Assembly (NCBI GenBank): GCA_000998805.1
Contig: LCFC01000003.1
Location: 1 to 39,136 of the forward strand
DNA from: Parcubacteria group bacterium GW2011_GWA2_43_11
GTDB lineage: Bacteria > Patescibacteriota > Minisyncoccia > Phycocordibacterales > UBA12088
Length of the DNA stretch: 39,136 nucleotides
Direction of reading: 5' to 3'
In this document: piece after piece, positions 26,489 through 34,868 of the stretch
Layout: each line of letters opens with the position of its first letter
How positions within the stretch are numbered: the stretch's first letter is position 1
Notes under the pieces: model-generated
What the model saw: only the letters and a program-made list of their open reading frames with translations
What the model was told of the DNA's origin: nothing
The model's database searches: none
Position numbers and translations under genes: made by a program

Positions 26489-27639
26489 GATACGGTACTT
26501 CGAGGGGGAGTTGTGGGTACAACGGTTGGGGTTGGTTTCGGGGTTGGTTTGGGAGTTGGAACGACCACCGGTTTGGGTATTACCACAGGAGATGGTGCAG
26601 ATGTTGCTACAGGATCCATACGTGCCGGAACATACACGACAGGAGTAGGGTTTGGTATGTAGGTAATGACAGGTTCTTGTGTAATGTTGGTATCTACTTG
26701 TGGTTTTACACTATTTACGTTTTCAAGTAAATCTCCTTGTTGTGCCACTAAGACACTGGTGATGTCTGATGGTGTGGTGATATTTAGCGCGGTAAGTTTG
26801 GGAAGTGTCTTGTTAAAGTCACTTGTAAGGACGTACCCCAAAGCGAGCAGAAAAAATACTCCTGTCAGTGCGTACACATTGAGTGGCCAATTCATGAGTT
26901 TGTTGTTGTACTCTGAGGGACCTTGACTGAACGCTTCAGTGAGAATACTACTACTAGCAACGTTTCTTTTTTTAAGAAGCGTCTCCACTTTTTTCATATA
27001 CATTGATGGTCCGCACACCATGTATGTTTCCTTACCATACGCAAGCCCGAGTTGATCTAGTATTTCGTCGTTGAGAGAACCACCGAAAACGTTCCGACCT
27101 TGCAAACGATGTATCTGACCTTCTCCAACAATGTACGTGACAAGAAGGTTTGGATTATGTTGTTCAAGGTCTTGTAACTCTTCAAGAAAAGGAACATCTT
27201 TTTCATTGCGTATGCTGTACACCAAATGAATTTTACTATTCGCTTGTATGTCTCCCGCATATCGCAACATACTTATAAAAGGAGAAATCCCTATACCACC
27301 CGCAAAAAAGGTTACATCTGTGTCAGCATGTTCGTTAAAAATAAAACTGCCAAACGAACCTCGTACAACAACATGGTCACCACTTTTTAGACGTTCAAGG
27401 GCGGAAGTGTATTTTCCTTTTACACGGATACCAAACTGTATAAAAGTGCCTTGTGTTGGAGACGAGGTAAGTGAAAAACATCGTGTCGTAGTGGGTCGTA
27501 ATTTGTCATGCAGACTGATAGCCACATATTGTCCCGGTCGATAGAGTAAGGGTTTGCTCGTGACATTTTTTTGTACCAAAGTGAGCAAGCGTACACTTGG
27601 TGTTATAAGCTTATTTTCAGCAACTTGATACCGGTACAT
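26485..27639 (-). CDS. FAD/NAD(P)-binding oxidoreductase (ferredoxin reductase-like) with C-terminal TM and Pro-rich tail
   Basis: YRPGQYVAISLHD, TRCFSLTSSP, FFAGGIGISPFISMLRYA, YMVCGPSMYMKKVETLL; TM NVYALTGVFFLLALGYVLT; tail PVVVPTPKPTPKPTPTVVPTTPP. Confidence 0.9.
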   Translation of the reverse strand: MYRYQVAENKLITPSVRLLTLVQKNVTSKPLLYRPGQYVAISLHDKLRPTTTRCFSLTSSPTQGTFIQFGIRVKGKYTSALERLKSGDHVVVRGSFGSFIFNEHADTDVTFFAGGIGISPFISMLRYAGDIQANSKIHLVYSIRNEKDVPFLEELQDLEQHNPNLLVTYIVGEGQIHRLQGRNVFGGSLNDEILDQLGLAYGKETYMVCGPSMYMKKVETLLKKRNVASSSILTEAFSQGPSEYNNKLMNWPLNVYALTGVFFLLALGYVLTSDFNKTLPKLTALNITTPSDITSVLVAQQGDLLENVNSVKPQVDTNITQEPVITYIPNPTPVVYVPARMDPVATSAPSPVVIPKPVVVPTPKPTPKPTPTVVPTTPPRSTVS

Positions 27640-27680
27640 ACATATTATGGTATCACAAAATTGTGAACGTAGAGCTGAGT

Positions 27681-27837
27681 GCTTGCCCCGTAGTGAAAAT
27701 TGACGATGCTCGACCTGTGGTCGAGCGCGCGAAGCGCATCGTCAATTTCTACTACGGGGCTTGCCCTGTACTAGAGCAAAGCCCTGTACTAGAGCCGAGC
27801 TTCAGTACGGGGCAAAGCTTCAGTACGAGGCTTGCCT
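27681..27837. repeat. Cluster of palindromic repeats (family 3), overlapping the 3' end of the VKOR-like gene
   Basis: GCCCCGTAGTGAAAATTGACGATGC ... GCATCGTCAATTTCTACTACGGGGC, then GTACTAGAGC repeats. Confidence 0.65.
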
Positions 27838-28241
27838 ATTTTTTCTTGAGCTTTCACCTTTGAGGCAACAAAAATAAGTGCGAGGTACATAAAGAGTCCA
27901 AACGCGCATGTAGGTAGACCAAGTAAATACGCACTCAAGCCTTGAGCAAAAAGTAGTGGTAATTCTTTTACGGTAAAATATCCTGCAAAAAGCACTCCGA
28001 GCAAAGAAACCCACAAAACAATATGCAGTGCACAACGCTTTTTACCTACGTCAAAAAAAAGCATTCCCGCACCAATCGTGATAGCGAGAAACATAAAGAA
28101 ACCATAGAAACATGCAGGGTAGCCTAAAAAGTTAGGGCACGATTCATTTAATGCGCATGTTCCCGTAAGCAACTTTGTTCCTCCCAAGTATCCTGAAAAG
28201 ATTAGCCCTGCTATCGAAATAGCAAACAGTGTTTTTTTCAT
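27789..28241 (-). CDS. Four-TM VKOR-like membrane protein
   Basis: Four TM; two similar segments NFLGYPACFYGFFMFLAI and YLLGLPTCAFGLFMYLAL; several membrane-adjacent Cys. C-term PRTEALPRTEARL is repeat-encoded. Confidence 0.6.
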   Translation of the reverse strand: MKKTLFAISIAGLIFSGYLGGTKLLTGTCALNESCPNFLGYPACFYGFFMFLAITIGAGMLFFDVGKKRCALHIVLWVSLLGVLFAGYFTVKELPLLFAQGLSAYLLGLPTCAFGLFMYLALIFVASKVKAQEKIGKPRTEALPRTEARL

Positions 28242-28410
28242 AATGTGTGCTTAAAGTTATACCTCATAGTATATCGCATCAAAAACATTTGAGGTACTGT
28301 AAAAAAGAACATACACACCACACTTGTTCTAGTTGTGTTACCTATTTTACTGCGTATTCTTAAGTAAGAAAATGAATTTCAACACTAACCTTTCTTAGGG
28401 AGAAAACATA

Positions 28411-28932
28411 ATGAAAACTGAAAAAGAAAAAATTCTTAAACAGGCAACGGTTTGTTTTTTGTACAAAAACGAGCAAATTCTCTTTGCATGGAAAACTGAA
28501 AAAATTGCAAAAGATTTCTGGAACGGCTACGGAGGAGGGATTGAACCAGGTGAGACAATTAAAGAGTGCGCCCTGCGCGAACTTGAAGAAGAGACAGATG
28601 GTGTTATTGCGCGGGAAGAAGATATTGAAAAAATTGCAGTAGTTCACTGTCACAACACTACCTCAACAGGTGAGCAGTTCACCTGTACCGTACATTTCTA
28701 TCTTGTGTATCAATGGGAAGGAGAACCGCAAGGAACAGATACGATGATTACACCTACATGGTTCCCCATAAATGAACTTCCTTTTCATGCGATGGTGCCG
28801 TCTGATATTGATTGGCTACCTCAAGCTTTTAGTGGGAGAAAACTCGTCGCACATGTATATCTTGGTCCTTTTCAGAGAACGAAAACCGCCCCAACTACAA
28901 TCAAGTACGTTACGTCGTTCTCGGAAGAGTAG
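28411..28932 (+). CDS. NUDIX hydrolase (MutT/8-oxo-dGTPase-like)
   Basis: Nudix box GGGIEPGETIKECALRELEEETDG; AGGGAG upstream of ATG. Confidence 0.92.
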   Translation: MKTEKEKILKQATVCFLYKNEQILFAWKTEKIAKDFWNGYGGGIEPGETIKECALRELEEETDGVIAREEDIEKIAVVHCHNTTSTGEQFTCTVHFYLVYQWEGEPQGTDTMITPTWFPINELPFHAMVPSDIDWLPQAFSGRKLVAHVYLGPFQRTKTAPTTIKYVTSFSEE

Positions 28933-28988
28933 AACCCGTCTCAAGCGGGTTCCCGAGTCGACATGTGGAGTGTTTTTAGTAAATAAAC

Positions 28989-29015
28989 CAGCCGAATCTG
29001 CAAAAGGTTCGGCTG
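28989..29015. terminator. Hairpin downstream of NUDIX gene
   Basis: CAGCCGAA tctgcaaaagg TTCGGCTG; preceded by AACCCG...CGGGTT at 28933-28951. Confidence 0.55.
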
Positions 29016-29144
29016 TACTAGTATACGCAATGAGTTTTTCACAATGGTGGAGTAAGAGAGTTATACAAAATAAGGTCTTTGAACCAAACACAAGCTCATG
29101 TATTATAGATATACCATATTTATTTGCACTAACCTCAACACATA

Positions 29145-29615
29145 ATGAACGTAGTACCTGCACAACGTGTCAAAGGATTCACCTTGATTGAAATACTACT
29201 TGTTATTGCGCTTATAGCCATTCTCGCTACTGCAATCATCGTAGCATTAAATCCAAAACGTCAAATCAGCGAAGCGAATAATACTACCCGAGCATCACAT
29301 ATAAATGCGATTCTGAGTGCTGTAAATCAGTACACAGTCCAAAACAAAGGTGTGCTTCCAGACACGATTCCAACTACGGTAACGTGCAATGAATCTGGTA
29401 GTAACCAAATCTGCCAAACTGGCGTTGATTGTCAGACAGGTGTTGATTTGTCGGCACTCACCGACGATGAGCTCTATATGGTAGCCTTACCTGTTGACCC
29501 ACTATGTGAAGACGCTGAATTAACATGCTACTTTATTTCACAATCAGCTAACGGTCGTGTCACCGTCTGCGCGCCTGAAGCCGAAAACGACGAGGTTATT
29601 TCTACAACAATGTAA
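29145..29615 (+). CDS. Type IV pilin-like protein (prepilin N-terminal methylation motif)
   Basis: RVKGFTLIEILLVIALIAILATAIIVALNPKRQISEANNTTR. Confidence 0.9.
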   Translation: MNVVPAQRVKGFTLIEILLVIALIAILATAIIVALNPKRQISEANNTTRASHINAILSAVNQYTVQNKGVLPDTIPTTVTCNESGSNQICQTGVDCQTGVDLSALTDDELYMVALPVDPLCEDAELTCYFISQSANGRVTVCAPEAENDEVISTTM

Positions 29616-29621
29616 ATTTCT

Positions 29622-29871
29622 TAGGACCTACACAAACGGCGCACCACCCCAGTACCACAAAGCTTCGCAATGGGTACGGGGCAGGCAAGAGTACTTCATT
29701 TTATACCCAAGGGCACAAGAACCATGCGCACGCGCAGGTAACGCCTTCGGCTAACAAAAATTGGTCGCATTTCGTTGTCAAACTTCACAAAATGTCGTTC
29801 AATGTACGGTGTGTACAGCTCACTCCATTTTGTTCGTTTTCCTAGAACTGCGCTCGCTTGCGTAAGTCCTA
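29622..29871. mobile_element. MITE-like element, family 1 copy D, inverted internal modules
   Basis: TAGGACCTACACAAACGGCGC ... GCGCTCGCTTGCGTAAGTCCTA; internal AGTACTTCATTTTATA and ACAAAAATTGGTCGCATTTCGTTG are reverse complements of copy A modules. Confidence 0.65.
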
Positions 29872-29918
29872 CTTTATATAAAAACTCCATTTTAAAACTG
29901 AAAGGGGAGTTTTTTGAG

Positions 29919-30146
29919 TTATAAAACGATGCAAGTACATTTCTCCTCCGCTTGAGAACACTTTTGACACTGTGCTTGCATCTTTCTCCTAGAACTACAG
30001 GTACGCCAATGCATAGGGTCATAGACTTTGGCGCCCATACCACACCCTGGACACTTCCAGTCTGGTGCAGGACCTCCGCAAACACTGCACGTAGAACTCG
30101 AAATATGTGCGACAATGTGTGTACCAATATGTTGATTGTTTTCCAT
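29919..30146 (-). CDS. Small zinc-ribbon protein
   Basis: MENNQHIGTHIVAHISSSTCSVCGGPAPDWKCPGCGMGAKVYDPMHWRTCSSRRKMQAQCQKCSQAEEKCTC; three CxxC pairs. Confidence 0.7.
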   Translation of the reverse strand: MENNQHIGTHIVAHISSSTCSVCGGPAPDWKCPGCGMGAKVYDPMHWRTCSSRRKMQAQCQKCSQAEEKCTCIVL

Positions 30147-30262
30147 ATATTTACTATATACAACTTTGAACACATACACTACAGGTAAAAAGTAAGTTGA
30201 GTGCAAAACTTCTATAGGTCTTATAAAAACAAGAGAGGGTACACACCCCTCTTGAAACTCAA

Positions 30263-30325
30263 TTATGCTTTTTTGTCTTTCTTTGGTTTCTTTTTCTCTT
30301 TTCGCGCATCTTTACCTTTGGCCAT
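30263..30325 (-). CDS. 20-aa Lys-rich small protein MAKGKDARKEKKKPKKDKKA
   Basis: Complete ATG-TAA ORF below the ORF-track size cut-off; composition like small basic MxKGKDxxK proteins; followed by hairpin 30228-30250. Confidence 0.55.
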   Translation of the reverse strand: MAKGKDARKEKKKPKKDKKA

Positions 30326-30481
30326 ATTTGTTATGAACTTATGAGTACACTTGTATTCTACCTCACATCACCAGTAATAAACTAGTGGAGGAAAGTATTC
30401 CGTGTTAATTCTCATAACTCACTTTTCAAACACACCTACTCAGTCTACTATTTAGTATATACGTTACTAATTACATACTCA

Positions 30482-31675
30482 ATGACTAGAATAAAAATTA
30501 TTGGTATCACCATAGTAAGCATCCTGCTTTTAACTGGCACGTTGTATATAGTATCTAACAAAATACTTTTAGACAGTTACCGAAATATTGAACACGACCA
30601 GATGGTACAACATCTCATTCGCGTAGATAGTGCTGTTAAGAATTTTCAATCTAACCTCGGTATAAAGCTTCGAGATTGGTCACAATGGGACGATACCTTT
30701 CAGTTTGTTTCTGACCGAAATGAAGAATATGTTACATCAAACTTGGCTGTAACAACACTCCAAAATCTGGAAATAAACTTCATAGGTTTTTTTGACATAC
30801 AAGGAGGACTTATATTTTCAGTGGGAACTTCGCTAACTGAAGAACAGGAAATTCCTTCTGAGTCCATAATGCGTGAAGTTGCTTCAAAAGTACTCACACC
30901 ACCATCACCTTCGGAATTCAGTGGTGTACTTGAAGTACAAGGCAAAATACTCTTTATCGAAGTACAGACAATTAAAAAAACCTCAGGTGAGGGTTACGTC
31001 GGAAACATGCTGTTTGGCCGTTATCTTGATGAATCGGTAGTGACGGAACTAGGGGAACTAACACAGCTTGATTTAACGTTCACACAATTGCATGGTCAGG
31101 ATCTTCTTTCTCAAGATCTTACGGAAATTATCGAAGATATTTCAGCTAACAAAGGATACCACATACACGAATTTTCAGAACAGAATATTGCAGGATATAC
31201 TGTAATTACCAGCACACAAAAGGAAGTTCTTGGAATTTTTAAGGTTCTTAGAGAACGTCAAGTGTATCTGCAAGGTAAAAACACCGTATTCACGTTTGTG
31301 ATAATTGCAAGCTGTGCCATACTTCTTTTTGGTATCGTTATTCTTATCTTCTTTGAGTATCTCCTTTTGCATCGTCTATCGGTCTTGAGTAAAGAGGTAA
31401 AAGAAATCTCAATACGTGATTTGCAAAACACTCGTGTACACGAACACGGAAATGATGAAATAGGCACATTAGCGACAAGCATAAACGACTTACTACAAGA
31501 AGTAACTCGGGCCCAAGAAGATGAAAAAAAGGCGCAAGAACTTGAAAAGGAAGTCAGTATAAAGCTACAAAAAAGTCTTGAGGAAACACAGGAAATGAAC
31601 AGATTGATGGTTGGTCGTGAACTAAAAATGATAGAGCTAAAAAAAGAACTCGAACAAGCACAAAAAAAATCATAG
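30482..31675 (+). CDS. CHASE4-like sensor protein with HAMP and coiled-coil, no output domain
   Basis: TM, extracytoplasmic LRDWSQWDDTFQFVSDRNEEYVTSNL (CHASE4-like), second TM, HAMP LSKEVKEISIRDLQNTRVHEHGNDEIGTLATSINDLLQEV, then coil to stop. Confidence 0.8.
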   Translation: MTRIKIIGITIVSILLLTGTLYIVSNKILLDSYRNIEHDQMVQHLIRVDSAVKNFQSNLGIKLRDWSQWDDTFQFVSDRNEEYVTSNLAVTTLQNLEINFIGFFDIQGGLIFSVGTSLTEEQEIPSESIMREVASKVLTPPSPSEFSGVLEVQGKILFIEVQTIKKTSGEGYVGNMLFGRYLDESVVTELGELTQLDLTFTQLHGQDLLSQDLTEIIEDISANKGYHIHEFSEQNIAGYTVITSTQKEVLGIFKVLRERQVYLQGKNTVFTFVIIASCAILLFGIVILIFFEYLLLHRLSVLSKEVKEISIRDLQNTRVHEHGNDEIGTLATSINDLLQEVTRAQEDEKKAQELEKEVSIKLQKSLEETQEMNRLMVGRELKMIELKKELEQAQKKS

Positions 31676-31732
31676 TCTTGAACTCAGAGGGTACTTACTC
31701 AAAACTTCATACTTCTTTGTTACAGTCAGAAG

Positions 31733-32101
31733 ATGAAGCTCACAAGATATTCTGTTTCTACCCTTCTCATCTTTTCAGTTAATGGTATGTTCGTGGTAGC
31801 TGCCTGCTATGCACTCATCTACGCCCAGTGGTCAACATTGTTTATTGTGGCGCAAGGGACCGTCTTAAATTACGCACCATTTTTTCTTGAAAAAAAGTAT
31901 TCCCTTCACACCCCTCGTGAAATTCATGCAAGTATTTCACTTTTTGTATTTGGCTCCTTTATCCTCGGTGAGGTGCAGAACTTTTATAATACGATATGGT
32001 GGTGGGATGCTCTTCTGCACTTTAGTGCTGGATACATGCTCACTGTCATTGCACTCATTATGCTTTCTGTCGTATTTACCTACCGAACGTTTGGTTACTA
32101 A
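31733..32101 (+). pseudogene. Multi-TM membrane protein gene apparently interrupted by an inverted copy of a creD segment
   Basis: MKLTRYSVSTLLIFSVNGMFV...WWWDALLHFSAGYMLTVIALIMLSVVF then 79-bp foreign segment with stop; ASLLASFHGWNYFKKKTKPSALIEKIIRDG may be the displaced 3' end. Confidence 0.55.
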
Positions 32102-32149
32102 AGAAGGATTTGAGGCAACGTGGAATGTGTCTTCTTTTGGAAGGAGTTA
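32071..32149 (+). repeat. 79-bp perfect inverted repeat, copy 1
   Basis: CGTATTTACCTACCGAACGTTTGG...CTTCTTTTGGAAGGAGTTA, reverse complement of 32834-32912. Confidence 0.95.
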
Positions 32150-32268
32150 GCTTCCCTTCTCGCATCATTTCATGGATGGAATTACTTCAAAAAGAAAACC
32201 AAACCAAGCGCGTTGATAGAAAAAATAATTAGAGATGGTGTTCAAAAAAATCAGATGTACTCTTAAAT

Positions 32269-33567
32269 TTATTTCCACAAATTACTACTATCATCAGTTG
32301 CGGAAAGTTTCGGTGCTGTATTGGTAAACCAATCAATGTCTCGAGTGAGGTACATGACACCTGCGATAAGCAAAAAGATGAGGGCCGAACCAAAGAGAAG
32401 GGCGTAATCTTCAAGTTTAAGCACTACATACATAAAACCATAGAGCACACAGAGAAGTGCGGCAACATACCCCGCCCGTGCCCTTTCTTTAAGAATGTTC
32501 ATGCTGTATGTGGTGATGAGTATTATGGTCAGCACGGTTGCAAGTATGTAAGCGTACAAGAATCCAATATGCTCTGTGAGTGACAAGAGAAGGAGATAAA
32601 ACAATGCAAGAGACGCACCAACAAGTAAGTACTGTACGGGATGAAGACGAATCTTGGTTAATGTTTCAAAAAGAAAAAATGCTGTAAATGTGATGAGAAT
32701 AAAAAGTACCGCGTACTTAACGCTTCTGAAAACTTGTGTGTACATGCCTACCCCTTCATAAAGCCCTACCCCAAACTGTGAGTTCATAAGCATGTCTATG
32801 TTTACTCCCCCATCACTTTGCCAGTGTTGCGGATAACTCCTTCCAAAAGAAGACACATTCCACGTTGCCTCAAATCCTTCTTTAGTAACCAAACGTTCGG
32901 TAGGTAAATACGCACCCACAAACTCAGGACTATCCCATACGGAAGATGCTCGTACCACCGTCTCACTTCCTACAGGGACAAATAGAGCACGGTCACTTCC
33001 CTTTACCTCAAGTTCAAAAGAAAATGGATACTCTGTGGCGCTTTTCGACAATGGGACAAACGCATGGACGCCGAAACTTTCAAAAAAATCAACCATAGTC
33101 CCTGGGTAAAATGACGTATTGAGATTGTTCCAAGAAAGAGCCAGTTGTTTTTCAATACTTCGTGTATCTGACAATGAGACGACCAGTTTTGGTTGCACTG
33201 TTAGTAGGTTTTTGGGAATATCCGAGGCAGAGAATGATCCATGTACGGTGATTTTTTCTGTATACACCACAGAATCAAAAATACCTCTGCTTCGAATCTC
33301 AGGAACTAAAAAACTTTCGATTTCCAAATCTTTCGGAAGTACGTACGTAACCAAAGATTCTTTTTCTTTTTGCGGAGTCTCAAACACGAGCACTGGGCCA
33401 AGCATCGTTTGAGAACTCCCCCAACTCTGCGCTATCTCTTGCAGAACTTGTGTGTAACGATGTTCACGTTCCATTACCAAACCAAGCACAAGGTAGCTTG
33501 CAACAAGACAGATAATGGCAATAAAGCCAATGCCAAATAGTTTTTTTGAGACGCTGTGTGTATTCAT
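32269..33567 (-). CDS. creD: CreD-like inner membrane protein
   Basis: ORF 483 aa, likely start MNTHSVSKKLFGIGF; PTERLVTKEGFEATWNVSSFGRSYPQ; C-terminal TM block HPVQYLLVGASLALFYLLLLSLTEHIGFLYAYILA. Confidence 0.88.
   Translation of the reverse strand: MNTHSVSKKLFGIGFIAIICLVASYLVLGLVMEREHRYTQVLQEIAQSWGSSQTMLGPVLVFETPQKEKESLVTYVLPKDLEIESFLVPEIRSRGIFDSVVYTEKITVHGSFSASDIPKNLLTVQPKLVVSLSDTRSIEKQLALSWNNLNTSFYPGTMVDFFESFGVHAFVPLSKSATEYPFSFELEVKGSDRALFVPVGSETVVRASSVWDSPEFVGAYLPTERLVTKEGFEATWNVSSFGRSYPQHWQSDGGVNIDMLMNSQFGVGLYEGVGMYTQVFRSVKYAVLFILITFTAFFLFETLTKIRLHPVQYLLVGASLALFYLLLLSLTEHIGFLYAYILATVLTIILITTYSMNILKERARAGYVAALLCVLYGFMYVVLKLEDYALLFGSALIFLLIAGVMYLTRDIDWFTNTAPKLSATDDSSNLWK
32834..32912 (-). 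repeat. 79-bp perfect inverted repeat, copy 2 (inside creD)
   Basis: Encodes AYLPTERLVTKEGFEATWNVSSFGRSY of CreD. Confidence 0.95.
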
Positions 33568-33758
33568 AAAATTGTTATATAAGATGTGTATAGAATGTAA
33601 CCGTTGTTTCAGTGCAGAAGTTGCACTATGCACATCCCTAAAATACCACAAATTTCTCACCGTGGTATACAACGTGGCAATTAGAACACATTTCCCTATT
33701 CTATACGTACAGAAACGCACCGTATTACTCTACGGTGCGCTATATACAACACAAACCA

Positions 33759-34091
33759 TTAGTTGTTTAAGAGTCGAATCATTTTTTTGATTCGATGTAC
33801 GTACTCATTTTTTGTTGGTTTTCGAGAATATTGCTCGCCTTTGTTTGGGCCACTTGAAAAACCGACTGCAAGCGCATCGTAGTTACTTATTTCACACTCC
33901 TCAAGTAGATAGGTTAAGTACGCAACTCCGACCTTGATATTATTACCAGGGTTAAAAAGATTGTTACTAAACTTCTCATGAGGGTATGCCTCTCGAACTT
34001 GTTCAAGAGCAATTTGCCTTATCTGCATAAGACCTGCTGCTCTAGACTTTTCGTTGAAGGCTCGCGGTTTTCCACTTGATTCAACTTGCAT
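33759..34091 (-). CDS. SLT-type lytic transglycosylase domain protein, possibly frameshifted
   Basis: QVESSGKPRAFNEKSRAAGLMQIRQIA...NPGNNIKVGVAYLTYLLEE. Signal peptide VKILIVLLVSLIFICFSYTTGNAS* upstream from GTG 34155 in another frame. Confidence 0.75.
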   Translation of the reverse strand: MQVESSGKPRAFNEKSRAAGLMQIRQIALEQVREAYPHEKFSNNLFNPGNNIKVGVAYLTYLLEECEISNYDALAVGFSSGPNKGEQYSRKPTKNEYVHRIKKMIRLLNN

Positions 34092-34277
34092 TACCTGTCG
34101 TGTATGAGAAACAAATAAAAATGAGACTTACTAAAAGAACAATTAGAATTTTCACTGTACCATCCTCTGTTAAGTTTAAACTTCAGTAGTATGTGACCTG
34201 TCTAACTCCTCATGTAGTATATCAAACGAAAACGAGTATGCAAATTTTAAGGCTCAAAATATACATAATTTAGAAAA

Positions 34278-34781
34278 TCATTTTTTAGAATTAAGAAGTC
34301 GATTCTGTCCGTTAGGACCAAAGAACTCTCGTTTGGATTTTTTATACTCCTCTAGGGACTTGCCTTCAAACTGACTTTTGAGGGTATTGTATTTTTCAAG
34401 CATATCTTTATCTTTCTTCAATAAATCTCGAGTTTTATAAAACTCATCAAATCTCGTATCGATGATCGTAACCATGATACTCATTGGCATATCAGGGTGA
34501 TCTTTTTTGTGAAAAAGTGCAAATTCGCTCGTCCAGAGATATGGATGGTTCTCATAGTATATGCTCTTTATTTTCTCACATGTAGATTGAAAATCTTGTG
34601 CGGTAACACGTATTTGAATATCCAAATCACCCAAGGTAAGCGAACCTGGGATGGACGTTGCACCAACATGCTCAACGAGAGCATTCGGACATAAGGTCAG
34701 AATATGATCTTTTTCTTCTTTGAAAAGCCGATAAGCGGTCGGTAACAACTCTTCTGTTTTGTAGAAATGTATTGGTGACAT
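34278..34781 (-). CDS. GrpB/UPF0157 family nucleotidyltransferase-like protein
   Basis: LVEHVGATSIPGSLTLGDLDIQIRV; YNTLKSQFEGKSLEEYKKSKREF. Confidence 0.85.
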   Translation of the reverse strand: MSPIHFYKTEELLPTAYRLFKEEKDHILTLCPNALVEHVGATSIPGSLTLGDLDIQIRVTAQDFQSTCEKIKSIYYENHPYLWTSEFALFHKKDHPDMPMSIMVTIIDTRFDEFYKTRDLLKKDKDMLEKYNTLKSQFEGKSLEEYKKSKREFFGPNGQNRLLNSKK

Positions 34782-34868
34782 TATGAAATAGTACTCTACC
34801 TTGTGAGTAAGTATAAGTTTATACCATCTTTAAGTCGTTTTACTTTCTACTTTATAAACATTCAACTT

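Noticed and set aside
26510-26580. G-rich run (GGTTGGGGTTGGTTTCGGGGTTGG) as a G-quadruplex regulator
   Set aside because: Explained by the Pro/Thr-rich coding repeat on the opposite strand; mostly GG tracts rather than four GGG runs.
28772-29191. Plus-strand ORF 28772..29191 (139 aa)
   Set aside because: Overlaps NUDIX and pilin genes in another frame and spans two terminator hairpins.
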